Made by a program: the position numbers and the translations under genes. Under the pieces are notes generated by a model that worked only from the letters and a program-made list of their open reading frames with translations, did no database searches and was not told where the DNA came from. DNA of 64,000 nucleotides from Mesorhizobium tianshanense (lineage in GTDB: Bacteria > Pseudomonadota > Alphaproteobacteria > Rhizobiales > Rhizobiaceae), in assembly GCF_007830515.1 (NCBI RefSeq), contig NZ_VLKT01000011.1:101056-165055 (forward strand). Reading direction: 5' to 3'. Positions 1-8,996 of the stretch are shown here, one piece after another. Positions within the stretch are counted from its first letter, which is position 1. Each line of letters begins with the position of its first letter.

Positions 1-97
1 GATGTGCTTGCCCGTGCGGGCCGACAGCGCCTTCACCGTAAGGGCACGGCAACGGTAGCTGCCCTTTTTCCGGGAACCGATTAGGCTTGCCTGGCTT

Positions 98-1192
98 GTG
101 AAACGACGACAGATGCCTGACCTGAAACAAATGCCGGACTTGAAACAACTGAGATTGCTTGGCGTCCTGGCGGCGACAGCGCTCGGTCTGTATGTCTGCT
201 ATCTGCTGGCGCTGCCGTTTCTACCGGCTTTGACTTGGGCCCTCGTGTTGGCAATCGTCCTTTATCCGGCTCATCGGTGGGTCGAGGGAAGGCTCGGAAA
301 TCGAAATCTGGCGGCCCTGATATCGGTTGGCGTCGCGGCGATCGCCGTCGGCCTGCCGCTGGTATTCGTTGCACAGCAGCTCGTTCGCGAGGCGGTAAAC
401 GGAGCGACCTATCTGGAGGGGGTCATCCGGGGTTCGGACGCGGATGGTTTCATGTCGAACTATCCCACACTTTCGGCCGTTGCCCTGTGGATCGAGGACC
501 AACTCGATCCGGCGGGCTCGGTCGCCGCACTTGTACAATGGCTGACGGGACAAAGCACGTCGCTGTTGCGCGTCTCGATCAATCAGGCCGTGATGTTCGT
601 GCTGACATTCTACCTGCTGTTCTACTTCCTGCGGGACCGCGAACCCGCCCTGCGGGGGATCGAGGGTCTTTCGCCCCTGCGTGCTCCGGAGACGGCATAC
701 ATGCTGTCCCGCTTTGCGGAGACGGTGCATGCGATCCTGATGGGTACCGTGCTCGTCGCCGCCGTGCAGGGAACGCTGGGCGGCCTGATGTTCTGGTGGC
801 TCGGCCTGCCCACTCCGGTCTTCTGGGGGCTGGTGATGGGACTTCTGGCCATCGTGCCAGTGCTCGGCGCCTTCGTGATCTGGGTGCCGGCAGCGATCTA
901 TCTCGCATTGGAAGGGGCGTGGGTGAGCGCGGCGATACTGACGATCTGGGGCGGCGTCGTCGTCGCCGGCATCGACAATTTGCTCTATCCGATGCTTGTC
1001 GGGAGCCGGCTGCGGCTCCACACGTTGGTGGCCTTTATCGGCGCGGTCGGTGGCATCATCCTCTTCGGAGCATCAGGGCTCGTCCTCGGCCCTGCGGTGA
1101 TCGCGGTCACCATCAGCCTCATCGATATCCTCAAGAACCGATTGAACGATCAACCCGAGGCGGCGCATTCGCCTGTTTGGCGCGCGACCTAG
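98..1192 (+). CDS. AI-2E family transporter (PerM/UPF0118-like)
   Basis: A 364-residue polytopic inner-membrane protein of the AI-2E/PerM family, whose members export autoinducer-2 or other small solutes. Strong hydrophobic segments lie at about residues 17-60 and 75-95, with a cluster of four or more from about 160 to the C-terminus, separated by a polar loop at about 95-150. This is the usual family architecture and length. The GTG at 98 is the longest start; in-frame ATGs at 113 and 131 are alternatives and none has a convincing ribosome-binding site. It stands alone, with only 97 bases of the window upstream. The family is clear but the substrate cannot be told. Confidence 0.85.
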   Translation: MKRRQMPDLKQMPDLKQLRLLGVLAATALGLYVCYLLALPFLPALTWALVLAIVLYPAHRWVEGRLGNRNLAALISVGVAAIAVGLPLVFVAQQLVREAVNGATYLEGVIRGSDADGFMSNYPTLSAVALWIEDQLDPAGSVAALVQWLTGQSTSLLRVSINQAVMFVLTFYLLFYFLRDREPALRGIEGLSPLRAPETAYMLSRFAETVHAILMGTVLVAAVQGTLGGLMFWWLGLPTPVFWGLVMGLLAIVPVLGAFVIWVPAAIYLALEGAWVSAAILTIWGGVVVAGIDNLLYPMLVGSRLRLHTLVAFIGAVGGIILFGASGLVLGPAVIAVTISLIDILKNRLNDQPEAAHSPVWRAT

Positions 1193-1257
1193 GCCATCTT
1201 CGCGAGAATGCGATTGGCGCGGTGCCGTGAAACGACAGGGCGCCAGTGCTTCGCTGG

Positions 1258-1375
1258 CGCCGGATGAGAACCGGCAAGGCCGCCGACATCATCGCGGTCG
1301 ACGGCATTTGCTCGACATCACGACCCTCAAGAAGCCGATCCTGGTGATCAAGAAGGGGCGCTCGTTTTTGAACGC
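1258..1375 (+). pseudogene. amidohydrolase C-terminal relic
   Basis: Two adjacent reading frames together give the ending typical of metal-dependent amidohydrolases. The codons from 1267 read RTGKAADIIAVDG, and after a frame change the codons from 1308 read LLDITTLKKPILVIKKGRSF. Intact enzymes have a continuous GKxADIxxVDGDPLxDI...VxxVMKGG segment here. No start, catalytic metal site or upstream domain is present, so this is a frameshifted 3' stump about 35 codons long. The rest of 1193-1599 shows nothing else I recognise. Confidence 0.5.
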
Positions 1376-1599
1376 AAGAACCCTGATCGTCTGTCTCGTT
1401 CACATGTATAGGTACGAGTGGTTTTCATAAAGCGAACGCGGTGTGAGAGCCAAATGGCATGCCGACGAAAACCTACGTCATGGTCCGCAGTCGGGTGATG
1501 TAGCACTGCCGCGCCATCGATAGCGTCGGCGATGTGGTTGAATTCCGATCCAGCGCGCAACCGGATTTTCGGAGTCGGGCGGAAATGTCCTGGGGAGGC

Positions 1600-1836
1600 T
1601 CAAAACGCCTTGAAGGTCAGCGTCGTCAGCGAACGGACGATGCCCGGCACATTGGCGACATTCTCGTTGATGAATTTGCCGATATCGACGCCATCTTCGA
1701 TGTAGACCTTCATCAGCAGGTCGTAATCACCGCTGGTCGAATAGAGTTCCGACGCGACCTCGCGCTCGAACAGCTCGTCGGCAACCTCGTAGGTCTTGCC
1801 AGGCGAACATTGAAGCTGCACGAAAACCGGTCTCAT
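1600..1836 (-). CDS. stand-alone Lrp/AsnC ligand-binding (RAM) domain protein
   Basis: A 78-residue protein made of only the effector-binding domain of Lrp/AsnC regulators, without the N-terminal helix-turn-helix. The alternating beta-alpha pattern MRPVFVQLQC...GDYDLLMKV...ITTL-like ending fits an AsnC_trans_reg fold, and the GDYD motif is characteristic. A GAGGA ribosome-binding site lies five bases before the ATG. Such domains assemble as rings and may bind amino acids or modulate full-length Lrp proteins. It is encoded just downstream of the hydrolase at 1912 on the same strand and may be co-transcribed with it. The role is inferred only. Confidence 0.8.
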   Translation of the reverse strand: MRPVFVQLQCSPGKTYEVADELFEREVASELYSTSGDYDLLMKVYIEDGVDIGKFINENVANVPGIVRSLTTLTFKAF

Positions 1837-1911
1837 CGTATTCCTCGCACTGCAGTCCGGCCCTTCAGGCTACTGCCTCAGCAAATCCCCGGCCAGAGTC
1901 GGGCGTCGCCT

Positions 1912-2742
1912 TCAGCCTGTCAACAAGGTTCTCGTCAGGGCGTGGTCGGAATCGGCAAGCCCGTCGATGACGTTGAAATGGTGCCGGTCTGGCTCTTCGA
2001 TAGCTGACGTCCATGCACCGAAGCCGGTCCAGATGTTGGCGAGCAGGGCGTTCTGACGGATGAATTCGGCACGCTCGCCCGCGCCGACCCAGCAGGCCAA
2101 TCGCGCTCCCGCCATGGGCTCGAGCAGCGCCGGGCTTTCCGCCATTGCTTCTTCCCGGTCGATCTTGAGATCCGCATTGGCAGCGATGTTCATCAGCGGC
2201 CGCAGATCGTGGAGCCCGGAAATCGACACCGTGGATACAATCCGCCGCTGCACGTCCTGCGAAAGCGGCGCGGACGTCGTAATCATCCGCGACACGAGAT
2301 GGCCGCCCGCGGAATGGCCGGCAAGGTGGATCGGCCCTCCTATCATCCTCGCGGCAGTCTCGATTGCCGCCGCGACTTCCGTCACTATGCCGGAGATGCG
2401 GATATCGGGACAGAGCGTGTAGGAGGGCATCGCGACTGCATGGCCGCGTGCGAGGCTGCCTCCCGCCAGATGCGACCAGAGACTTTTGTCGAGACGTACC
2501 CAGTAGCCACCATGAACGAACACGACGAGCCCTTTTGGCTCGCCTTCCGGCAGGAACAGGTCGAAGCGGTTGCGCGGCAGGTCGCCATAGGGAAGATCGA
2601 GCTTCATTCTTCCCTTAGCAGAGAGCTTGTCGCGAAATGCCTTGGCCTGCTCCGCCCACAGGCCGGGCCAGCGGTCGCCGCCCGGGATGTTGGGACCGTT
2701 CGCATAGGCGTCGTCCCAGTCTTCAACGCGACGATAGATCAT
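1912..2742 (-). CDS. alpha/beta hydrolase, kynurenine-formamidase-like
   Basis: About 276 residues. HGGYW (residues about 77-81) is the oxyanion-hole motif typical of arylformamidase/carboxylesterase hydrolases. The nucleophile serine lies in GHSAGGHL (Ser about 144), and a late His in DRHHFN probably completes the triad. I chose the ATG at 2742 because GGGAG sits six bases upstream; an ATG at 2748 and longer in-frame starts exist. Known homologues hydrolyse N-formylkynurenine or related amides or esters. Its neighbour on the other strand at 3157 is a 2-aminobenzoate-CoA ligase, which makes a kynurenine/anthranilate-type substrate plausible, but the sequence alone does not prove it. Confidence 0.8.
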   Translation of the reverse strand: MIYRRVEDWDDAYANGPNIPGGDRWPGLWAEQAKAFRDKLSAKGRMKLDLPYGDLPRNRFDLFLPEGEPKGLVVFVHGGYWVRLDKSLWSHLAGGSLARGHAVAMPSYTLCPDIRISGIVTEVAAAIETAARMIGGPIHLAGHSAGGHLVSRMITTSAPLSQDVQRRIVSTVSISGLHDLRPLMNIAANADLKIDREEAMAESPALLEPMAGARLACWVGAGERAEFIRQNALLANIWTGFGAWTSAIEEPDRHHFNVIDGLADSDHALTRTLLTG

Positions 2743-2893
2743 TGCCATCTCCCGGTCGATGTCGGCCTTAATTGCCCGGCAGTGCCAACCTGTCCAGATA
2801 CAGGAATATTTCAATCATGAAAGTTCATGCTTGAATAAAACCGGTTCGATGTCATCCTGCCGTCAAAACCAAGGGATTCCGGTGCCGCGCGGG

Positions 2894-3022
2894 TTACGAG
2901 AGAAGCTGCGATGGCAGGCTTTCCACCACCGGCCGGGCGCAGGCGATGGTCGACAGAGCGGTGTAGGCGGCGACGGCGTGCGCAAGGAGCACATCGTCGA
3001 TCGCGAAATCCGCGGGCCTTGC
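2894..3022 (-). pseudogene. unidentified C-terminal coding relic
   Basis: One minus-strand frame reads about 42 clean, protein-like residues (PADFAIDDVLLAHAVAA, then YTALSTIACARPVVESL) ending in TAA, with no start or upstream domain. The composition is like an alphaproteobacterial coding sequence, but I cannot place the family. It sits in the 414-base gap between the divergent hydrolase and CoA ligase, which otherwise holds the promoters of both. Confidence 0.25.
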
Positions 3023-3156
3023 AAATTACGAGGGCGCGTCGGAAGTCCGAGAAGTGATCGCGCGCCAGACAATGGGAGCATGAAGAACATGGATTGTCGC
3101 TTGTCGATTCAGCACCCTCACTCCAGGGTGGTTTGCGCAATCGTGGGAGTGGCGGC

Positions 3157-4782
3157 ATGAAACTCGGACCAACCGCCTATACCGACACCTTCTGTCGTGA
3201 CCACCTGCCGCCGCAGGACGAGTGGCCGGACCTGCCGCAGGATGGCTTCGACTATCCCGACTACCTGAATTGCGCGGTCGAACTGACCGACCGCATGGTG
3301 GAGAGGGGCTTCGGCGACCACACCGCGCTGATCGGCAATGGCCGCCGACGCACCTACAAGGAACTGACGGACTGGACCAACCGGCTTGCCCGCACACTGG
3401 TCGAAAACTATGGCGTCAAGCCCGGCAATCGCATCCTGATCCGCTCGCCCAACAACCCGGCGATGGTCGCATGCTGGCTGGCCGCAACCAAGGCTGGCGC
3501 GGTGGTGGTCAACACCATGCCGATGCTGCGCGCCGGCGAGTTGGCAAAGATCGTCGACAAGGCTGAGATCACACTTGCGCTTTGCGACACGCGCATCAAG
3601 GACGAGATCATCGCCTGCGCAAAGGATAGCCGCTTCCTGAAGCAGGTGGTCGGCTTCGACGGCACCGCCAACCATGACGCCGAACTCGACCGCGTTGCGC
3701 TCGACAAGCAGGTCAGGTTCGAGGCGGTGAAGACCGGCCGGGACGATGTTGCACTGCTTGGCTTCACCTCGGGCACCACCGGCGTGCCCAAGGCAACGAT
3801 GCATTTCCATCGCGACATCCTGATCATCGCCGACGGCTATGCGAAGGAAATTCTGGGCGTCACGCCAGACGACGTCTTCGTCGGCTCGCCGCCGCTCGCC
3901 TTCACCTTCGGGCTCGGCGGGCTCGCGGTCTTCCCGCTGCGCTTCGGCGCTGCGGCGACGCTTCTGGAAAACGCGACGCCACCCAACATGGTCGAGATCA
4001 TCGAGACGTATTACGCGACGATCTCGTTCACCGCACCGAGCGCCTATCGCGCCATGATGAAGGCAATGGACGAGGGCGCCAATCTCTCCTCGCTGCGCAT
4101 CGCGGTCTCTGCCGGCGAGACGTTGCCCGCGCCTGTCTACGAGGAGTGGACGCAGAAGACTGGCAAGCCGATCCTCGATGGTATCGGCGCCACCGAAATG
4201 CTGCACATCTTCATCACCAATCGGCTCGACGATCGCATGCCGGGAGTGACCGGAAGGCCGGTAACCGGTTACGAGGCGAAGATCGTCGACGACCAGATGA
4301 ACGAGATACCGCGCGGTACGATCGGCAAGCTCGCCGTGCGCGGTCCGACAGGCTGCCGCTACCTCTCCGACGAGCGCCAGCGGGAGTATGTCCGAGACGG
4401 CTGGAATCTGACCGGCGACGCCTTCATTCAGGATGAGGACGGACGCTTCCGCTTCGCCGCCCGCGCCGACGACATGATCCTGTCGTCTGGCTACAATATC
4501 GCGGGTCCGGAGGTGGAGGCCGCGCTGCTGGCTCACGACCTTGTGCTCGAATGCGCGGTCATCGGCGCGGCGGACGAGGAACGCGGCCAGATCGTCGAAG
4601 CGCATGTCGTGCTCGTCGAAGGCGCTTCGGCCGACGACGAGACGGCGCGGCTCCTGCAGGAGCACGTCAAGGCGGTCATCGCGCCGTACAAATATCCGCG
4701 CTCGGTCAAGTTCGTCACCACACTGCCGAAGACGCAGACAGGAAAGATCCAGCGCTTTCGCCTGCGCGATGAGCAAGGCTGA
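3157..4782 (+). CDS. 2-aminobenzoate/benzoate-CoA ligase family enzyme
   Basis: A 541-residue ANL-superfamily adenylating enzyme that should activate an aromatic carboxylate to its CoA thioester using ATP. The P-loop FTSGTTGVPKATM is at about 203-215, a GATEM A5-like motif follows mid-protein, and the C-terminal PKTQTGKIQR carries the catalytic lysine (about 530). The N-terminus, MKLGPTAYTDTFCRDHLPP, is typical of 2-aminobenzoate/benzoate-CoA ligases. The ATG at 3157 follows GGGAG at good spacing. It is followed 257 bases downstream by a LIV-type ABC importer on the same strand, suggesting uptake coupled to activation. Anthranilate is the best guess; benzoate or a hydroxybenzoate is possible. 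Confidence 0.85.
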   Translation: MKLGPTAYTDTFCRDHLPPQDEWPDLPQDGFDYPDYLNCAVELTDRMVERGFGDHTALIGNGRRRTYKELTDWTNRLARTLVENYGVKPGNRILIRSPNNPAMVACWLAATKAGAVVVNTMPMLRAGELAKIVDKAEITLALCDTRIKDEIIACAKDSRFLKQVVGFDGTANHDAELDRVALDKQVRFEAVKTGRDDVALLGFTSGTTGVPKATMHFHRDILIIADGYAKEILGVTPDDVFVGSPPLAFTFGLGGLAVFPLRFGAAATLLENATPPNMVEIIETYYATISFTAPSAYRAMMKAMDEGANLSSLRIAVSAGETLPAPVYEEWTQKTGKPILDGIGATEMLHIFITNRLDDRMPGVTGRPVTGYEAKIVDDQMNEIPRGTIGKLAVRGPTGCRYLSDERQREYVRDGWNLTGDAFIQDEDGRFRFAARADDMILSSGYNIAGPEVEAALLAHDLVLECAVIGAADEERGQIVEAHVVLVEGASADDETARLLQEHVKAVIAPYKYPRSVKFVTTLPKTQTGKIQRFRLRDEQG

Positions 4783-5039
4783 TGGCAAGAACAGCGCAGG
4801 ACAACGGCATCGATCATGTCATCGACGTCGGCACAGCGGGGGGTCATACCCCCAGCGAATACTGGAAGTGGAGCTTTTCCCAGGCCCTGGACAGCGAGGA
4901 CGGAGTTCTGAACCATCGGCCGCACGGCGACCCAATAACAAAAACATTTCGTCCGGGCTGGCAAAGCCGCGGGGATTCTTTCATCGTGAAGGTCCCAGAG
5001 GGTCCAGACAACGATACAGATAACAACGGGAGTAACACT
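4783..5039 (+). promoter_or_regulatory. leader between CoA ligase and transporter genes
   Basis: This is a 257-base gap without a convincing gene. It holds a short G/C hairpin at 4839-4853 (GGGGGT, loop CAT, ACCCCC) and, at its end, the GGGAG ribosome-binding site of the binding-protein gene. The hairpin could attenuate or stabilise transcript between ligase and transporter; there is no U-tract, so a classical terminator is unlikely. Confidence 0.35.
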
Positions 5040-6179
5040 ATGAAGAAACTGATTGCAGCAAGCCTCGTGGCGCTTTCCCTGGGCGTATCCGGTCTCGCGT
5101 CGGCCGAGCCGATCAAGGTCGGCATGATCACGACGCTTTCGGGCGGCGGCGCGGGCCTTGGCATCGATGTCCGCGACGGCTTCATGCTGGCGCTCAAAAA
5201 GGCCGGCAACAGCGAGATCGAGGTCGTGATCGAGGATGACGGCCAGAAGCCGGAACTCGCGGTGCAGATCGCCGACAAGATGATCCAGTCCGACCAGGTC
5301 GATATCCTGACCGGGATCATCTGGTCGAATCTAGCCATGGCCGTTGTTCCGAGCGCGGTTGCGCAGGGCAAATTCTACCTGTCGCCGAATGCCGGACCCT
5401 CGGCGCTGGCCGGCGCGCAGTGCCACGAGAATTATTTCAACGTCGCCTGGCAAAACGACAATCTGCACGAGGCCATGGGCCAGTACGCCAACCAGGATTA
5501 CAAGAAGACTTTCATCATGGCGCCGAACTATCCCGCCGGGACAGACGCCCTGACCGGCTTCAAGCGCTTCTACAAGGGCGAGCTTGCCGGCGAAATCTAC
5601 ACTCAGGTCGGCCAGACGGATTATGCCGCGGAGATCGCGCAGATCCGCGCCTCCGGCGCCGACTCCGTGTTCTTCTTCCTGCCGGGCGGCATGGGCATCG
5701 CCTTCATGAAGCAGTATGCCCAGTCCGACGTCGGCATCCCGATCATGGGTCCCGGCTTCTCGCTCAGCCAGGACATCCTCGCCGCGGTTGGTGATGCTGC
5801 CTTGGGCGTCAAAAACTCCTCACAGTGGAACAAGGACATCGACAATGAAGCCAACAAGGCCTTCGTCGCGGCCTTTCAGGCCGAATACGGGCGTCTGCCC
5901 TCGCTCTACGCCAGCCAGGGCTACGACACGGCGAACCTTATCCTCTCGGCCGCAGCCAAGGCGAGCGTCAAGGATGCCGACGCCTTTCGCGCCGCGCTGA
6001 AGGAAGCCGATTTCGAGTCGGTGCGCGGAGACTTCGAGTTCGGCAACAACAACCATCCGATCCAGACCATCTATGTGCGCGAGGTGATTAAGGATAACGG
6101 CGGCCTCACCAACAAGATTATCGGCACCGCCTTCGAGAAACACCAGGACGCCTACGCGGCCGACTGCGGGATGAAATGA
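5040..6179 (+). CDS. LIV-type ABC transporter substrate-binding protein
   Basis: A 379-residue periplasmic protein of the type I (Peripla_BP_6, LivJ/aromatic-acid) binding fold. A Sec signal peptide (MKKLIAASLVALSLGVSGLASA) covers the first 22 residues. The mature start EPIKVGMITTLSGGGAGLG and the later SQGYDTANLI segment are typical of the family. The ATG at 5040 follows GGGAG; an upstream in-frame ATG at 4782 would place the signal peptide internally and is rejected. It heads the five-gene transporter set continuing at 6343, 7268, 8247 and 8993. The CoA ligase upstream makes an aromatic carboxylate the likely ligand rather than leucine. Confidence 0.9.
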   Translation: MKKLIAASLVALSLGVSGLASAEPIKVGMITTLSGGGAGLGIDVRDGFMLALKKAGNSEIEVVIEDDGQKPELAVQIADKMIQSDQVDILTGIIWSNLAMAVVPSAVAQGKFYLSPNAGPSALAGAQCHENYFNVAWQNDNLHEAMGQYANQDYKKTFIMAPNYPAGTDALTGFKRFYKGELAGEIYTQVGQTDYAAEIAQIRASGADSVFFFLPGGMGIAFMKQYAQSDVGIPIMGPGFSLSQDILAAVGDAALGVKNSSQWNKDIDNEANKAFVAAFQAEYGRLPSLYASQGYDTANLILSAAAKASVKDADAFRAALKEADFESVRGDFEFGNNNHPIQTIYVREVIKDNGGLTNKIIGTAFEKHQDAYAADCGMK

Positions 6180-6342
6180 TCATGCCTTCTCTCCGCTTGC
6201 GGGGAGACGGTACCGGCAGGGGATGATGAGCCGTATCTCCTGCCGGCTTCCCTGTGGCCTCCAACCCTCGCCCTCTGCCGCACGGCAGCGACTTGGTCTG
6301 CCCGTGTTGCGGCCCAATTTGACCAGAAGAGCCTGACCGACC
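6180..6342. repeat. intergenic palindrome-like element
   Basis: The gap after the binding-protein gene contains CTCCGCTTGCGGGGAG (from about 6187), followed by a second palindromic stretch. It resembles the CTCCCC-TTG-CGGGGAG mosaic palindromes scattered through rhizobial intergenic regions. It may reduce read-through, so that the binding protein is made in excess over the membrane components. I see no coding sequence. Confidence 0.4.
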
Positions 6343-7263
6343 TTGCAAACCGCTCTTTTCATCGAACAGGTCCTCAACGGGCTGCAGCTCGGCGTGATGC
6401 TGTTCCTCATGGCCGCCGGCCTGACTCTCATCTTCGGCGTCATGGGGCTGATCAACCTTGCCCATGGATCGCTCTACATGGTCGGCGCCTTCGCGTGCGC
6501 CACAGTCGCGGCCGCCACCGGCTCGTTCTGGCTCGGGCTCGCCGCCAGCCTCGCGGCGGCGGCTGCCGCCGGCGCGATCATCGAGATCCTTGTCATTCGT
6601 CGTCTCTACGAGCGCGACCATCTCGACCAGGTGCTGGCGACCTTCGCATTGATCCTGATCTTTTCCGAAGGTACGCGCTGGCTGTTCGGCTCTTTTCCGC
6701 TCTATCTCGACATTCCGCCACTGCTTCGGGGCACCGTGCCAATCCCCGGCGGTTCGCGGTATCAGCTCTACCGCCTCGCGATCATCGGCGTCGGCGTCGC
6801 GGTGGCGGTTGGGCTTTTCCTGCTGATCTCCAAGACGCGGCTCGGCATGCGAATCCGCGCCGGTGAATCCGATCGCGAAATGATCGGTGCGCTCGGCGTC
6901 GACATCCGTACGCTCTATACCGTCGTCTTTGCGCTCGGAGCGGCGCTGGCCGGGCTCGCCGGCGCGCTGGTCGGCGCGCTGCAGTCGGTGCAGGTCGGCA
7001 TGGGCGAGCCGGTGCTCATCCTTGCCTTCGTCGTCATAGTGATCGGCGGCATCGGCTCGATCAAGGGCGCGCTCGTGGGAGCACTCCTCGTCGGCCTCGT
7101 CGACACGATGGGGCGCTTCCTGCTGCCACAACTCTTCGGCCTCCTCATGAACCCATCGCAGGCCGGCCTCGTCGGCGGCGCGTTGGCCTCGATGCTAATC
7201 TACATCGTCATGGCGGTCATCCTCTGGGTGCGGCCACAGGGCCTGTTCGCGGCGAGGGGATGA
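6343..7263 (+). CDS. LIV-type ABC permease (LivH-like)
   Basis: A 306-residue inner-membrane permease of the branched-chain amino-acid/aromatic-acid ABC family. It has eight or so hydrophobic segments. The N-terminus (FIEQVLNGLQLGVMLFLMA), the LINLAHGSLYMVGAF segment and the cytoplasmic coupling region MRIRAGESDREMIGALG (about 168-184) are LivH hallmarks. The start is a TTG at 6343 behind an AGAAGAG-like site. Four bases separate it from the LivM-like gene, so the two are co-transcribed. It should form the translocation pore with that protein. Confidence 0.9.
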   Translation: MQTALFIEQVLNGLQLGVMLFLMAAGLTLIFGVMGLINLAHGSLYMVGAFACATVAAATGSFWLGLAASLAAAAAAGAIIEILVIRRLYERDHLDQVLATFALILIFSEGTRWLFGSFPLYLDIPPLLRGTVPIPGGSRYQLYRLAIIGVGVAVAVGLFLLISKTRLGMRIRAGESDREMIGALGVDIRTLYTVVFALGAALAGLAGALVGALQSVQVGMGEPVLILAFVVIVIGGIGSIKGALVGALLVGLVDTMGRFLLPQLFGLLMNPSQAGLVGGALASMLIYIVMAVILWVRPQGLFAARG

Positions 7264-7267
7264 ACCG

Positions 7268-8254
7268 ATGACGATCTCCCGCGAAACCGCGATCAACGTA
7301 ACGCTGGCCCTGATCCTGCTGGCGATGCCTTTTTTGGCGCTCCAGCTCGGCAAGCCTTTCTATGTAACGCTGGCCACTCGGATGGCGATCCTCGGTCTCG
7401 CCGCGGTCGGGCTTAACCTGGCGCTTGGCCTAGGCGGGCTGGTCTCGTTCGGCCATGCCGCCTTCTTCGGCGTCGGCGGTTACGCGGCTGGCATTCTCGC
7501 GAGCCACGCCTTTGCCGGCCAGCCGCTCAACCTTGGCCTGTTCGCCCTGCCGGGCACCAACCAGATGCTGGTGGTCTGGTCGGTGGCGGTTCTCGCGGGC
7601 GGGCTGCTGGCGGCCGCCATCGGCGTGATCAGCCTGCGCACCTCCGGCGTCTACTTCATCATGATCACGTTGGCCTTCGCACAGATGACCTACTATTTCG
7701 CGATCTCCTGGCCCGCCTATGGCGGCGAGGATGGACTGTCGATCACTATCCGCAATGTGGTGCCGGGCATAAACACGCTCATACCGATCAACTATTTCCT
7801 CGTCTGCTACGCTTTGCTTCTGACGGCGCTCCTGATCTTCGCGCTGATCAGGGGTTCGCGCTTCGGTGCCGCGCTCCAGGCATCCCGTCAGAACAAACTG
7901 CGCGTTGCGTCGATCGGCATCGCGCCGTTTCGGATAGGGCTCGTCGCCTTCATTATCTCCGGCATGATCACGGCGCTCTCCGGTGCGCTTTATGCCGACC
8001 TCAACCGCTTCGTGAGCCCGTCGATGCTGTCCTGGCACATGTCGGGCGAACTCATCATCATCGTCGTTCTCGGGGGCGTCGGCCGGCTGTGGGGACCGGT
8101 GGCGGGCGCGATGCTGTTCGTGGTGTTCGAATTCGTCCTCGGCGGGCTGACCGAACGCTGGCAGTTCTTCCTCGGCCTCGCTCTCCTGGCCGTCGTGCTG
8201 TTCGCCCGTGGCGGACTTGTCGGATTTCTCGCGGGGAGAATGCGTCATGGCTGA
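7268..8254 (+). CDS. LIV-type ABC permease (LivM-like)
   Basis: A 328-residue second permease subunit. LALGLGGLVSFGHAAFFGVG is the conserved LivM motif near residues 55-74. About ten hydrophobic segments follow, with the coupling loop around LQASRQNKLRVASIGIAPFR (about 205-225). GAGGGG precedes the ATG, and the end overlaps the ATPase gene by eight bases. It pairs with the LivH-like protein in the membrane. Confidence 0.9.
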   Translation: MTISRETAINVTLALILLAMPFLALQLGKPFYVTLATRMAILGLAAVGLNLALGLGGLVSFGHAAFFGVGGYAAGILASHAFAGQPLNLGLFALPGTNQMLVVWSVAVLAGGLLAAAIGVISLRTSGVYFIMITLAFAQMTYYFAISWPAYGGEDGLSITIRNVVPGINTLIPINYFLVCYALLLTALLIFALIRGSRFGAALQASRQNKLRVASIGIAPFRIGLVAFIISGMITALSGALYADLNRFVSPSMLSWHMSGELIIIVVLGGVGRLWGPVAGAMLFVVFEFVLGGLTERWQFFLGLALLAVVLFARGGLVGFLAGRMRHG

Positions 8255-8996
8255 TGCCGTCCTCGCTGTCCGCAACCTGTGCAAGAGCTTCGGCGCGTTG
8301 AAGGCCACCGAGAATGTGAGCCTCGACCTGAAGCCGGGCGAGATCCATGCATTGATCGGCCCTAACGGGGCGGGCAAGTCGACCCTTATCCATCAGATCG
8401 CAGGCACGCTGGCGCCCGACAGCGGCGACATCGACTTTCTCGGCCGGCCGGTCGGCCATCTCGGCGTTGTCGAACGCGCCCGGATGGGATTAGGACGATC
8501 CTTCCAGGTCTCGTCGCTGGCGCCGGAATTCTCCGCTTTGCGCAACGTCATGCTCGCCGTCCAGTCGCGACAGGGCTCGTCCTTCCGTTTCTTCCGGCCG
8601 GTGATGGGCGATGCGTCGCTCATCGAGCCCGCAATGGCGTCGCTCGAGCGGGTTGGGCTGGCGACGCGCGCACGCGTTCCGGCCGCCGAGCTTTCGCACG
8701 GCGAGCGGCGCCAGCTCGAGATCGCCATCGCGCTGGCGCTCGGCTCGCAAGCCTTCCTGCTCGATGAGCCGATGGCTGGCATGGGGCCGGAAGGCTCGCG
8801 CTCGCTGACGGGCTTTCTCGACAGGCTGCGCGAGGAAGCGCCGATCCTCCTGGTCGAGCACGACATGGATGCGGTCTTCGCGCTTGCCGACCGGGTCTCC
8901 GTTCTCGTCTACGGGCGCATCATCGCTTCCGGCACGGTCGATCAGGTCCGTACCGATCCGGAAGTGCGGCGCGCCTATCTGGGAGATCCGGCATGA
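8247..8996 (+). CDS. ABC transporter ATP-binding protein (LivG-like)
   Basis: A 249-residue ATPase. Walker A is GPNGAGKST (about 38-46), the signature is LSHGERRQLEI, Walker B is FLLDEPMAGMG, and the H-loop is VEHDMD. GGGGAG lies just before the ATG at 8247, inside the end of the permease gene. An in-frame start at 8208 would add residues outside the fold and is rejected. Its last bases overlap the next gene (ATGA). It should energise the importer together with the LivF-like subunit. Confidence 0.92.
   Translation: MADAVLAVRNLCKSFGALKATENVSLDLKPGEIHALIGPNGAGKSTLIHQIAGTLAPDSGDIDFLGRPVGHLGVVERARMGLGRSFQVSSLAPEFSALRNVMLAVQSRQGSSFRFFRPVMGDASLIEPAMASLERVGLATRARVPAAELSHGERRQLEIAIALALGSQAFLLDEPMAGMGPEGSRSLTGFLDRLREEAPILLVEHDMDAVFALADRVSVLVYGRIIASGTVDQVRTDPEVRRAYLGDPA

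Noticed and set aside
3118..4788. 556-codon open frame opposite the CoA ligase
   Set aside because: Antisense shadow of a high-GC gene; the plus-strand ligase has all ANL motifs.
4839..4853. G/C hairpin before the binding-protein gene as a riboswitch
   Set aside because: Only a six-pair stem with a three-base loop; no conserved aptamer architecture.
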